64,000 bases of DNA from Pilaira anomala (lineage: Eukaryota > Mucoromycota > Mucoromycetes > Mucorales > Mucoraceae), in the NCBI GenBank assembly GCA_025716855.1, contig JAIXMQ010000027.1, forward strand, positions 62,001 to 126,000, given 5' to 3'. The notes beneath the pieces were generated by a model, which saw only the letters and a program-made list of their open reading frames with translations, made no database searches and had not been told where the DNA came from. This document shows, in pieces, positions 1-11,373 of the stretch; positions within the stretch are counted from its first letter, which is position 1, and each line of letters starts with the position of its first letter. Both the position numbers and the translations under genes were made by a program.

Positions 1-65
1 ACTCTGTATTATATTATTACTAAATAGAATCAAGGGAAAAAGTTTACCTACCCAAATTTTAAAAT

Positions 66-928
66 TTAATAATTTACCTTGTCTTTTCCATCGGATATGG
101 ATATATTCATAACGTAATCCGAGTTGGCGTGTAATGCTAATCTTTCATACTTTTCCTTTTCAGCTGGACCTAATACACTCCATCTGTCATAAGCAATTAA
201 TCTTATTTCAGATAAAGTCTTTTCACGATAATCTGATTTCAATTCGTTTATGAATTCATCAAATGCAAGTACAGGTTTTGAAGGTACATATTGTTTACGT
301 TTTCTATGATTGACATAGGCTCTAGGACTGCGCCTTGACGATGAAGAAGAATCATAAAAAGTTCCTGGTTTAGGCATATGTGAAATACCTAAAAAGTAAT
401 ATTATAATTATTATTATTATAATTATTATTATTATTATTTATTATATATAAAAAAATGAGGAGAAAAATCAATTTTACCTGGTTCATCATATCCATAGTT
501 TATTAAAATGGGCGTAGAGATAGGAACACCACGAGAAGTAGCGATCGCCCTCTGAAGTAACTATTAATTGCATTAGCATTGAATTAGTTATAAGTTAATA
601 TGACGTACAATAACAATAATAAAATAAAAATAAAAAATAATAATCGAAAACCATCAAAATTGTCACACAATACCTACTCGTCTATGTCCACGTTTAACGT
701 TGAGTGAAATTAAATCAGATTCTGTGATATCAAATAACTATATATATTACATATAGGAGAGAGAAACATAAGAAAAAGGGAGATTAATTTATATTTTTCT
801 ATTCAGTTACTTACAGATAATAACCTGTCGAATCCTTCTTGAACAAATACTTCAAAATACTGTGATAAATTGTATCGACTTAAAAAGTTTCTTACTTGAT
901 CCAAATCTTCATTTAAACTATATACCAT
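66..928 (-). CDS. SAM domain + HMG-box protein
   Basis: Four exons (928-815, 737-678, 551-479, 388-66) join in frame to 189 aa. Residues about 5-65 form a sterile alpha motif, visible as FLSRYNLSQYFEVFVQEGF followed by LFDITESDLISLNVKRGHRR. After a short linker come a basic stretch and an HMG-box-like helix region (AFDEFINELKSDYREKTLSE, then YDRWSVLGPAEKEKYERLA). SAM domains mediate protein association and HMG boxes bend DNA, so a chromatin or transcription role is likely; the target is unknown. The second intron starts with gtaggta. The stop at 66-68 directly follows a possible donor (AAG|gtaaat), so the gene may continue past the left edge. The start is the first ATG before the SAM domain and shares a promoter region with the C2H2 gene. 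Confidence 0.75.
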
Positions 929-1114
929 CTTCTATTTAAACCAAACACATTACGTAGTTGGTTAGTTTAAATAACTCTACTTTCAATTCATTTTATTCAA
1001 AAAAAAAAGAAAAAAAAAAAGAGAGAACAACTCATTTACTTTATTAATTATTTTAATGAATTAAGCACAAAAAAAAAAAAAGAAAAAAAAAAAAAAATTA
1101 TATAGGAGATACAC

Positions 1115-1145
<31 letters not shown>

Positions 1146-1576
1146 CAATCTCTCATTTTCGATTGATTTTTTCGAGAACAGTTTTTATACAAAAATGGGT
1201 GAATTGTGACCAATAACTCTTTTTGTGTTAAAAGCTCCTTTAAGCGTAAGTAAATAAAATAGTTATTTTTTTTCCCCTATTAAAAGAAGCCCTTGAACTC
1301 GTGTTTTTATAATTATTGACGTTTTAGCCTCGATTCTCACTTTCTCTTTTTATTTTGCATAAAAAAAAAGCATTCTAAATTAGACTCCCTTTGTTGTCTC
1401 TCTCACTCTCTCACTCTCTCTTTATCTATATAAGCACTTAAAATAGAAATTACATTACCCTTAAATAACAACTTTAAATTTATTTATTTTGTCTGGTTAT
1501 AAATACGCTTTTTTTATTATTATTTTATTTTTTAATCTCTTTTTTTTTTCTTTTCTTTTATCTAATTATATAAAAA
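929..1576. promoter_or_regulatory. Divergent intergenic region with A tracts
   Basis: This spacer lies between two diverging transcription-factor-like genes. It holds long A-rich tracts (about 1070-1142), a CT-rich run (about 1395-1425) and a TATA-like string near 1425-1433, some 145 bp before the C2H2 start codon. No open frame or RNA gene is visible. Confidence 0.4.
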
Positions 1577-2826
1577 ATGACTTCATCTTCCTGTATTCAA
1601 CAAAGATTTATTAATCCAAACTCACTTACACAACAGCAACAACAGCAATTGCAACAAATACAAGATCAGCATCAACAGCAACATCAGCAACATAATGATT
1701 ATAATCAATTCTTAAAGAGACAGCAACAACAACAGCAACAGCAGCAACAACAACAACAACAACAACAACAACATAGCAGAAGGTTTAGTTACACAAGTAT
1801 GCTATCTGATGCTGATCCATGTTACATGCCAACCAATTCATCACCCTCAAATGATAGTGAAGATTATGTTCAACAGGATACTCCACCTCCATCATCTGTT
1901 AGTCCAGTTTCAGTTACATCCTTTATTGATCCTATCTATGTTGATATTCAAACAAAAGGTTCCGTGTATCATCCAATGATGATGGATCATGGTAGACAGC
2001 AACAACAACAACAACATCATCATCATCACCATCATCACCAACATCACCAACAGCAACAACAACAACAACAACAACAACAACAAATTCATTATTATGATCC
2101 TCATCAAAAAAACTTTTCTCCATCAAGTCAAAATAATATTTATCGTACCTCTTCTATGATGCATTTTCCTTCACCTATCAGTAACAGTATCTGTTCAACA
2201 AGTTCAATCAATAAGAATATTTCTCGCCCTGTGACTCCTGTATCTCCTCCTCTCATTTTAAAAGATAATTACCCATCACCCAATAATGTAATTTCATCTC
2301 CAACCGCTAATACAACTGTTGCTGCTGCTGCTGCTTCTTCTTCTTCTGTTAATGCTGCCGCTAATGCTGCTAATAATAAAATTAAGAAAACACCTCGCTC
2401 GAGAGGACGTCGAGTCTCGAATATTCCAGGTTGTAATTCTCGTATGTTTACATGTAAAGCAGATGGATGTGGTAAAGTATTCAAACGATCCGAGCATCTT
2501 AAAAGACATATTCGATCTATTCATACATTAGAAAAACGTAAGTCGCTTTTTATTATTATTATCATTATTATTATTATTATTATTATTTGTTTATTTTTTT
2601 TTTAACATATTGTATATGTGTAGCATTCGAATGTCCTTATCAAAGTTGTAATAAGCGTTTTTCAAGATCAGACAACTTAAATCAACATATTCGTATTCAT
2701 CGACATAGTAACACGGGTAATAAAGAACCCACCAATAAACCACAAAAGCAAGCTTCTACTGGTATCCATCATCACTCACAAGTTCATTTTAATAGTAATA
2801 ATAGTACTTTTTCAAATTTTATTTAA
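1577..2826 (+). CDS. Q/H-rich C2H2 zinc-finger activator, Msn2/Msn4-like
   Basis: Two exons (1577-2537 and 2624-2826) give 387 aa. The N-terminal half is low complexity: long Gln runs near residues 40-65 and Gln/His runs near 137-165, then Ser/Pro and Ala runs. Two adjacent C2H2 fingers follow a basic stretch: FTCKADGCGKVFKRSEHLKRH and FECPYQSCNKRFSRSDNLNQH. The intron falls in the linker; splicing restores the classic LEKPF linker. The FKRSEHLKRH/FSRSDNLNQH pair is typical of Msn2/Msn4/Seb1 stress regulators that bind AGGGG-type elements. The family assignment follows finger residues and is firm; the stress role is inferred. CAA/CAG repeats make the length likely to vary between strains. Confidence 0.85.
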
Positions 2827-3400
2827 AAGTTAATAATAATAACAATACATATAATACTTTTTTTTTTTTTTTTTTTTTTGCTCTTTTTTTTTCTCTTCTT
2901 TTTTTTTTTTTTTTTTTTTTTTGCTCCTATAATATGCGTGATAATAAACATCAAATATGGTTATTAAACGAATGCTTTCTTACTGCTATTTTTTTTTATA
3001 ATATGTACTCCTATCTCTCATCTTTAGAATATATTAGATATAGGGGAAACTAATATATATTATACAGCCACACCAACTCATATTTTAAAATCAACAAAAC
3101 TTCCAAAAAGAAAAAACTAACTATATTGTGAATTAAAAAAAGATTCGATTTCTTTGTTCAAAATAATACTTGTATATTTACGCTGGTGTCAATAAAGATT
3201 TCAATTCCAATCATCACTGCAGGTTTTTATTTTGACTGCAACAAGTGGCACAGTGGTTTTTAACCTCACCAAATCCACTTATCACTCTTGCTCCCCCCCC
3301 CCCCTTCTTTTATCCAATCAAAAAAATTCTAATCCCCCCAAGAAAATAAAAATAATAAAAAAAAACATTTTTTTTTTATATCTTAGATCTATATACTCTA
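2827..3400. other. Intergenic, T-rich tracts
   Basis: This holds the 3' flank of the C2H2 gene, including two long T runs (2860-2922), and the 5' flank of the RlmN-like gene with a C10-C12 run near 3293-3304. No gene is seen. Confidence 0.4.
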
Positions 3401-4748
3401 ATGCAACGATCGATCCAAAGAAGTTATTCTTCACTTGTAAGAAACTTTAAAGTTCCTTCTAATGGACCTAAAAAGACAAACTTGATCGGCTTTACGTTAG
3501 AAGAATTACAACAAGAATTAGCTGGTTTAGAGCATAGTAAAAAATTCACTCCGTTACAGATCTGGCAGCACATGTATAAAAAAGGCTATACCGATTTCGA
3601 AATGCCTAATATTTCAAAGGATTTAAGAGCTGAACTTAGTCGAAAATATGAAATTAATTATGGAGAAGTCAAGGTACACCCAAAATAAAAATAAAAAAAA
3701 GGTCCTAAAATAATGCAAACCTATTTATAAAATTCTAGTTAGATAAAATTGCATTAGATAATACTCGAAAGTTTTTAATCGGATTCAATACAAAACAAGA
3801 CCCAAAAGCCATTGTAGAAACAGTCATTATTCCCGAACAAAAACGATCCACATTATGCGTATCATCTCAAATTGGATGTTCTTTAAATTGTAGTTTCTGT
3901 CATACAGGCACACAAAAATTAGAACGTAGTTTGACATCGGCTGAAATTGTAGGTCAGTACATGATTGCAGCAAGCAAAAGTGGTGATTTCCCTTTTAAAG
4001 ACGAAAAGCGAAAGATGATTTCAAATATGGTTTTTATGGGTCAAGGTGAACCATTATATAACTGGAAACATGTCAGTAAAGCTGTCAAGATTTTAACAGA
4101 TACACAAGGTTTGGGTTGGTCAAAGCCAAAGATTACTATCTCTACTTCGGGTGTCGTCCCTTTAATACCAAAGATTGCCACTGAATTAGGTGTTTCTTTA
4201 GCCATCTCTTTACATGCTACCAACAATACCTTGAGAGATGCTTTAGTACCATTAAACAAGACATTTCCTTTAGAAATGGTATTAGAGGCTTGTAAATCTT
4301 ATGCTCATCATATGGGTAATAGAGGTAGAAGAATCACTTTTGAATATGTCATGTTAGATCACGTGAACGATTCTTTATCAGATGCTCGTTTGATGGTCAA
4401 ATTATTAAAACAATTACCTGCTCATGTCAATTTAATGTAAGTTGCATGCTGAATCTTTTTTTATTTAAAAAAAAAAAAGAAAACTTATTCGTTCTCTAGT
4501 CCTTTTAATCCTTGGCCTGGAAGTGGATATGAATCTACAAAGATGGATCAAATTGAACGTTTTGCACAAGTCATTGTACAAGGTGGCGTCCATTGTACCA
4601 TTCGTAGACCGAGAGGACAAGGTATTATCTTTTTATATATGTATATATTTATATTTATTGATTCATCTTAACTTTTTATCAAATAGATATCATGGCCGCT
4701 TGCGGTCAATTAAAGAGCTCAGAAACAAATAAAGCTTCTGCCAAATAA
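3401..4748 (+). CDS. RlmN-like radical SAM RNA methyltransferase
   Basis: Four exons (3401-3673, 3739-4436, 4500-4621, 4687-4748) give 384 aa. The radical-SAM cluster motif CSLNCSFC (CxxxCxxC) lies near residue 150. MGQGEPLYNW, GRRITFEYVML, NLIPFNPWPGS and a C-terminal IMAACGQL follow; the last carries the second catalytic Cys typical of RlmN/Cfr. Bacterial RlmN methylates C2 of an adenine in 23S rRNA and in some tRNAs, using a methylated Cys. The first residues (MQRSIQRSYSSLVRNF) are basic and Ser-rich, like a mitochondrial presequence, so a mitochondrial rRNA or tRNA substrate is plausible. Budding and fission yeast are not known for this gene. All catalytic residues are present. Confidence 0.9.
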
Positions 4749-6771
4749 ATTTATGTATAGAAATTACCTGTAAAATTCACAAAATGTCAATTTTTTTATT
4801 AATAAAAATAAACGATTATAACTATTAGTTATTGTGATATTATCCTTTTTCTACATATCGATCATGGATAAAGGCGAAATCTTGTAAAAGAAGGTGTTAA
4901 GAACCTGAGTGAATCTGAAGGTAGTTAACTCCTGCTGTTGATGAAGACGTTAACTAACTAATAAGGCTGCCACGAGCGATAAGAGAATATAAAAGCAATT
5001 GGGTAATAGTTTTATCTTGTATACATTTTCTCTATGGAGAGTAAAGAAAGGGAATTCTATTTAAACGAAAAGACATAATTCGCTACATTCAATTGCTGAT
5101 GGTAACCACTCGCTAGAATCCGACTAGACTCAAAACTATTGGCGATGAAGATCCGCCAACTCTTTTCAACCCCTTTCTCTTTTAACTTGTTTACCTTCGC
5201 GTTTATTATTTGCGCTATAGACTGGCTTCAGGTTCGCTAGTATCTTATCATTAAATCTCTTGATGTAATACATATGTATAAAGCAAATTCAAAACATAAC
5301 AGTCTAATAAAAAAAATTATGACGTTGTAAACATCTATAACTTGGCCAGGATCGAAAGATCGTTTCTGAAGGTATGTCATTTTATAAATTCCAAATTAGT
5401 AAACTCATTACTTTTTATTATTCAAGTCGTATTTAATATAAAGTATACATATACTGCCAATAAAAAAAATCAATCTATGAACATGAGATCCAGAACCACT
5501 TTTAAAAATAAGTTTATTCGATTAATAAAGATAGTAGTTATAGCTTTAAAAAAAATAGTTTTATCAAGTATCCAATGGCAAAATAAAAGGGTGTTTCGCT
5601 TAATTCCCAAAATAGTAATAAATGAAATTGCTGCAATGATATGTTACTAGCAGGACAATAGTCAAAAAAGACGGGGGAAACACGCATGGCCTCAAAGCAA
5701 AAGCCCTTACCAAATATTCACTGTGCAAGTTCGCCCCAATAAAATCAGGTATATAACTTGTGATTGCAACTTACTTGGCTGAAAAAAATAGTATATGAAT
5801 ATTTTTTTTTTTTTTTTTTTTTTAAATCTAGCTATGGTCCATAACTATAGAGCTATACAGATACCAGTATAGTAATGAAAAAAATAGGTGGTCAAGATTT
5901 AATTACATAAATGATATTAACATAACTAGTTATGTGGGATATAATCAATTTAACAATAAAAATCGTCTTCAGCAGACTTTATTTAATTTTTTAAATGATA
6001 TAGGCGAATTTGGATTTATCGGAATTATGCAGAATAAGAGCAGTTATTTTTCTTTTAAACAGAACAACTAGAAATAAATACAGAAATAATGATAACAATA
6101 GAAAGCGCCAGGTTAGCAAACATCCTAGGTATTGTATGGCTCAGTGTAACTCAAGTGTTAGTAAAAAAAAAAAAGGACATTCAAACAAGGATTGGCTTTT
6201 AAACTTATTAGCAAGATTTATACGGCCACCGGGCTAATACGCTGCTGCTGTAGGAAGAATGTATTGCAGAAGAGTATTAAAGTAAAAAAAAGAAAAAGAA
6301 AAAAACGGTTTCGTTTAATTTCAGCGAAATTCCTAACTTTGAAATAAGAGTGTCTACTGCTAAACAATATGAATAATAACTCAAATGTGATGCTATCTTT
6401 TTTTTTTTTAAAAAAAAGGGAAAAAAATTTTGACAAGCAAAAAGGATGTCAAATAATAAATATCCGGTCCGGAATTAGCACTCGGCTCGGAAATTGAAAA
6501 AGTAAAGTTTCTGCGCTTTACATTGTTTGATTTGAGATGCCACAGTGGATTCCTTCTTTTTCCAAAACCATAGGTGAGTAACATAATGATTGGAGAGAAA
6601 TAAGAAAAGAAAAATAGATACGAGAAAATAATATGATGAATGGATCATTTAAAATGGATGAATTACAATTGAAGATGAACTCACACAATATCGCTTTTTT
6701 TTTGTATATATTTTTTTTCCTTCCCTTTTGATACGATTTTGAATTTGGAATGAAACTTGTAGATTATCACA
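4749..6771. other. 2-kb region without a supported gene
   Basis: Only short frames occur here, none with a recognisable domain or convincing splice extension. A short frame from about 5144 encodes a signal-like hydrophobic peptide but stops at once. T and A runs lie at 5803-5823 and 6405-6430. The last 200 bp belong to the eL34 promoter, 5' leader and leader intron. Confidence 0.4.
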
Positions 6772-7246
6772 ATGGCTCAACGTCTCACCTACAGACGCCG
6801 CTGTTCTTACAACACTCGCTCTAACCGCGTCAGAGCCGTCAAGACCCCCGGTAAGATCATGAATAACGAAAAAAAAAGATAGTTGCTGTTTTACTTATAC
6901 AAATGTACTTTAGGTGGAAAGCTCGTCTACCAATACGAGAAGAAGCCCGTCAAGGCTCCCCGTTGTGGTGATTGTGGCGAGGCTCTCGCTGGTGTAAGTT
7001 GAATAATTGTTTTTTTTTTTTTTTTTGCTGATAGGATAGTTTATTGATATATATATATTTTTTGATATGATACAGATCAAAGCTCTCCGTCCTCGTGAGT
7101 TCGCTACCGTCTCCAAGACCAACAAGCACGTTTCTCGTGCCTATGGTGGTTCTCGTTGTGCTCACTGTGTCAGAAACCGTATTGTCCGTGCTTTCTTGAT
7201 TGAAGAACAAAAGATTGTCAAGAAGGTCCTCAAGGCCCAAAAATAA
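6772..7246 (+). CDS. RPL34: 60S ribosomal protein eL34
   Basis: Three exons (6772-6850, 6914-6993, 7076-7246) give 109 aa. The sequence begins [19 protein letters not shown] and carries the zinc-site cysteines RCGDCG and RCAHC typical of eukaryotic and archaeal L34. It is a structural protein of the large subunit. A probable 5'-leader intron (gtgagt at 6574 to ag at 6762) ends just before the start codon, as is common in fungal ribosomal protein genes. Codon choice is strongly C-biased at third positions (CGC, GTC, AAC), unlike most neighbours, which fits very high expression. The spacing to ESF1 (convergent, about 135 bp) leaves room for both 3' ends. Confidence 0.96.
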
Positions 7247-7380
7247 ATTTAATATGGCATTTAATGGCTTTTTTTTAAATAAATCAACCAGCTTTTGAAA
7301 CAACAATAATAATTATTTTTAATATGTATATGATGATTAAGAACAATGTACAGCGTTTTTTATTTATTTATTTTAATAAA

Positions 7381-9636
7381 TTATTTCTTTTGACGTTTAC
7401 CAGTGGTATTTTTATCTAAACCGGACTTACGCTTCACAGAAGCAACAAGTTGTGAAAGAGAAGACTTTGGCTTATCCTCAGTAGAGTTATTCGCACTAGT
7501 CTTTGTTTTCTTTTCCTTCTTCCATTCATCGTTCACTGCAACAGCACCTTCCTTCATCTTTTCTTGTCTAGCATTTAATAACTTCTTCATACTCTTGGTC
7601 TTCTTGTATTGAGGGTTTGTAGGATCGATAGCAAAGTGATGAGATTCTTGAACAGCAGCGAAACGAGGATCAGCAACATCAATCTCAAAGTTATCTTCAC
7701 CCATAGCTTCCTTGGCCTTCTTTGCTTTTTTACCCTTCTTTTCTAATTTCTCTCTCTTCAAGACTTCCTTCATATTGAAACCTTCACCCTTACCATCATC
7801 ATCCATAAGAAGCTCGAGTTCAGCTCTCTCACGAGCCTTTTCTTCACGTTCTTCCTTAGAAGCTCTCTTCTTATTAGCCTTCTTATTTTTTTTATCTGAC
7901 TTCTTCTTGGCAACAAAACCTTCATCAGCCATTTCTTCCATAGCTTCCTTGAAGAAAGGATCATTTTCGGTTTCAGCATCAACTTCAGCTATGAAGATAT
8001 ATTAGAATTCATATAAAACATACACTTAAAAAAAAAAAAATTATAATATACTTACAATCATCATCTGCTTCTTCTTCGTCAGACTTTTCAGTATGTTTAG
8101 CAGACTTCTTGGCCTTTCTCTTTTCCTTTTGCTTACGAATATATGTTTCAATCGTAGTTTCTTCTTTCTCTCCTTCTTCTTCCTTCTTTTGAGCGGCAGC
8201 ACCTACAACTTCACTTAAACCAGGAGTGAAAGTAATTTCCATATCACCCTCTTCATCTTCTTTATTATCTTCGTATGCAGAAGATTGATTGTTGCCACTT
8301 AATAATTTTCTATACTTTTCACGAAGGGCATCCACATCTTCATCCTCATCCTCATCTTCATCAGAGGAAGCAAGATAAGCTTCAAAATCAAGAGCTTTAA
8401 TATCATCTTGAGTGAATTCACGACGAGTGACTTGTAAACGATCAACGTCATCTTCATCCCAAGTTAAACTGACCTTTGTACGTTGAAGAGCATCGGTCTT
8501 GAACTTGGTAGGAGTATAACCTTCAGGAGCGTCAGTAGCAACATCCTTGGGTTTATCATCAAAAGTCATGTCTTCGGGTATATAACGTAAATCAAAGAAA
8601 TTGGCACTACTTTCATATTCAGTGTTATCACAAGACTTGTAAATGACCTTTGCAGTTTGTGGACTATCACATTCAATAACAGCATAATAATACTTGAGAC
8701 GATCTAATTGATATTTACGTAATGCCTCTTGATCAAAATCTTGACCAGCACCTTCTTCTACTTGATTCTTGACAATACTTTCAGCAGTAATTTCTTCATC
8801 CTCATCTTCATCATCAGAACCGAGGTTCTTCTTTGAATCCTTAAAGATTTCTTTAGGAGGACCTTGAGTATCTTCTAAAGCCATACGTTCTTTACCGAAT
8901 TCAGAAGGATAGATAGAAACACTCTTGACGATACCTGTATCAGGTTTAAATCCACTCAATACCTTCAAGATATCAACTGCCTTAATTTTATCCCAATCCA
9001 TATTAACAAGTGCTAATCGACTGGTTTCTTCACCTTCTGAAATATGTTTAATGGCATCCATCTCATCTAATTCCTCTTCACTTTCGACTTCAGCTTCACT
9101 ATCATCTGAATCCTCATCAGAAGAAGAAATTTCACCTCTTCCACGCATAGGATCAAAACCTACTTTAGCATCCACTTCTTCATTATCAGAGCTCTCGTAT
9201 TCAGATGCTTCGTCTTTCAAGTTTTCCTCATCTTCAGCAAGTTCCTTTTCTAATTGTTCTAAACTCTTGTCTTGATCGGAATCCTCGTCGTCTTCTTCTT
9301 CTTCCAGTTGATAAAAACGCTTTAATTCTTTCTCGGCAGTACCTTGTTGTAAACGACGACCATATTTATCGACACGAGCTATAAAAAAATAAAATAGTGT
9401 AAGTTGTCATGTATTTATCTATATATTTAAAAAAAAAAGGGGGGGCGGGGATACTTACGGGCATCACTAAATTCAGTAGAATTCATCATACCAGCAAAAC
9501 GTTTATCAATAGTGACCTTCATGTCCTTCTTCTTGGGTCTCAAGAAACGAGGATCATTATGAACACTAGAGAAACGAGGATCGCTGGTAATGGGAACCTT
9601 GGGTTCACCTTTCTTGTAAGATTTCTTGGGCGCCAT
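7381..9636 (-). CDS. ESF1: ESF1-like pre-rRNA processing factor
   Basis: Three exons (9636-9459, 9378-8056, 7988-7381) give 702 aa. The N-terminus has the repeated DPRF motif of Esf1 (SDPRFSSVHNDPRFLRPKKK). The middle is acidic and contains the conserved VTRREFTQDDIKALDFEAYL. The C-terminus has a NUC153-type motif (DPRFAAVQESHHFAIDPTNP) followed by a Lys-rich tail. Yeast Esf1 is a nucleolar component of the 90S/SSU processome needed for 18S rRNA maturation, and the same role is expected here. The start codon lies 134 bp from the left end of the inverted-repeat element, so that insertion sits in the upstream region of this gene. Confidence 0.93.
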
Positions 9637-9770
9637 AATTTTGATCTTTGGAAAAAAAAAGAAAAAGTATGCTGGCTTTGGAGTCCTTTTGGAAATTTGA
9701 CAGAAAAAAAGAGAAATGCAGTCACATCAAGCCACTTATTTTTTTCTTTTTGGTTCGCATGAAACACTTA

Positions 9771-9983
9771 CAGTGCTTCCACTCTCAAATCGATCATTTT
9801 TTGAACTTCGTGGTACATTTCTCGAAAATAAAATGGAGTATTCAATCAATTAAATTCGAACATAGTTTGAACTTAATTTGGAACACTTCTCAAACTTCAA
9901 TTAGAACACATGAAACCCCAACCGGGCATTTTCACTGCTTAATTATTTTATTTATTTTTTCAACCGGTCCATTTCACTGCTTA
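9771..9983 (+). repeat. Left terminal inverted repeat of the element
   Basis: 213 bp, starting CAGTGCTTCCACTC. It contains two 22-23-bp subterminal repeats of the form CAACCGG(N4)TTTCACTGCTT at 9919-9941 and 9961-9983; a third copy lies just inside at 10000-10021. A reading frame is open through the repeat and runs in frame into the inner gene at 10038, possibly by chance. Confidence 0.85.
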
Positions 9984-10037
9984 GAAAAAAAAAAAAATTC
10001 AACCGGTCCATTTCACTGCTTTTGTTTAGAGTCTAAA

Positions 10038-10632
10038 ATGAATATCGTCTCTCGTGAAGAAGCATGTTGCATCTTTTTTTGTAAAAAATTTAATGAAGAG
10101 AATGTTAAAATCTGTACAGAAAGAGTAGAAGAAATGGTGGAAGTTGAAATTTGCTACCGAAGTAATCCAACTGAACCAGAGCTTGTTTCTGAAGCACGAA
10201 TATTTGGTGCCCCAAGTTTATTCAACATGTACAAATCAAAAGAAGAAATAGAAAAAAACGGCGAAGAAATTGAAAAGAACAAAGATGGAAAGGGAGATAT
10301 CTTGTTTTGTAAGCCAAAATAATTGCGAGAAACGAAATCTTTGTTAATTACATTAAAATATAGGCAATGACGCGCAAATTGTAGATTTTATAAACTATGT
10401 ATTTCGACCACATGTAGAATTTTCACCAGACTCTTCGTACAAGCTAGATTATGTATATGATAAAGAAATTTTAGGAGTTGTTTGGGTTTCTACAAAAAAA
10501 TTCGATAAAACTACAGCTTTGGCATTTAGTAAATGGTTGAACAAGCAAAACATCGATTTTTTATTAGAAGAGCCAGAACGTAAATTAGTAAAAGGTAGTA
10601 AAATCACGGATGACTTTTATCCGGATTTATAA
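10038..10632 (+). CDS. Element gene A, unknown family, two exons
   Basis: Exons 10038-10308 and 10364-10632 (donor gtaagc, acceptor atatag) join in frame to 179 aa. I do not recognise the family. The N-terminal part reads MNIVSREEACCIFFCKKFNE and is Cys- and aromatic-rich. A charged linker with EEIEKN repeats follows. The C-terminal part contains VDFINYVFRPHVEFSPD and FSKWLNKQNIDFLLEE, which look like a compact alpha/beta fold. No signal peptide or membrane segment is seen. The gene starts 55 bp inside the left inverted repeat. Its N-terminus is related to a frame at 12473-12228 at the opposite end, so it belongs to the element and not to the host locus. It appears intact. Confidence 0.65.
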
Positions 10633-11195
10633 AAAGTATAACCAGACACATCGTCACGTGAATAAGGTTTTTTATAACTTTTGCATGAAATACACCATTA
10701 CATCAAATTTTTTTTTCACATGGCATACAGGCAGGTTTTTTTTCTTATACGCCAGACAAACAGGGGTTTTTTTTTTCATTATAAATCATCCTTTTTTTTT
10801 ATTTTGTTCGTTTCTTTCACTTTCTTCTTTTTATATATATTTCAAAATGAACCTTCCTTACCGCTCCATTTTTAATCTCTTCTTTTGCCACACTCCTTAT
10901 CTAGAGAAGAGATTGTTCCAAGAAAAAAAAAACCTGTGCATAAAACATGTTGTTATCAATGGTAAGTCTAATAATTTTATCAAAAAATAAATGATTCATT
11001 TTGTCTAATAAATCTCAAATAGAAAATGATCCGTTTTTCTTTTTTGTCCAAATTACAAGTAAAAAAAGAAAAAATTACCTGTTTTTTTGTTAAAAAAAAC
11101 AAGAATTATACTAGTCTTTTCTTAAAAAAAACTGTTAAGTATTTTGGTGGCTTAACGGTTAGTTTGATCAAATTTCATCCGTGATTTTACTACCT
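10593..11195. repeat. 21-bp inverted repeat pair inside the element
   Basis: The 21 bases AGGTAGTAAAATCACGGATG plus A at 10593-10613 (end of gene A) recur exactly in reverse complement at 11175-11195. The arms are about 560 bp apart. Confidence 0.6.
10847..11094 (+). other. Weak candidate small gene inside the element
   Basis: An ATG at 10847 begins MNLPYRSIFNLFFCHTPYLE. A good donor follows (ATG|gtaagt at 10962) with an acceptor near 11022; the spliced frame ends within about 25 codons. Nothing in it is recognisable. Another open stretch near 11221-11320 is very basic in two frames (for example NRKRRHRQKDKKTPFK) and follows a pyrimidine-rich acceptor, so a 3' exon of a lost gene could lie there. 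Confidence 0.2.
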
Positions 11196-11373
11196 CATTT
11201 TTTACTACTCTTTTACCCAGAACCGTAAAAGGAGACACCGACAAAAAGATAAGAAGACGCCATTTAAATGTTTTGAATAGCGTATATTATGGTAAAGCTC
11301 GTAAATGGCATCGCAAATAATCAAATAAATTAACTCCAGTTCTGTAGCTGGCCTTGTGAAAAACATTGTACAT

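Noticed and set aside
5342..5650. 102-aa open frame in the 4.7-6.7 kb gap
   Set aside because: Low-complexity Lys/Ile-rich composition, no family match, no splice context.
6010..6237. 75-aa open frame before eL34
   Set aside because: Biased composition and no recognisable domain or promoter context.
9648..10322. 675-nt open frame running from ESF1 upstream region through the left inverted repeat into gene A
   Set aside because: Its first part is Lys/Phe-rich translation of non-coding flank and repeat DNA; the recognisable protein starts at 10038 and needs a splice at 10308.
10614..11340. Fanzor/TnpB-like nuclease partner for the serine recombinase
   Set aside because: IS607-type elements often carry one, so I searched both strands for its C-terminal zinc-finger and WNRD-type motifs; none found.
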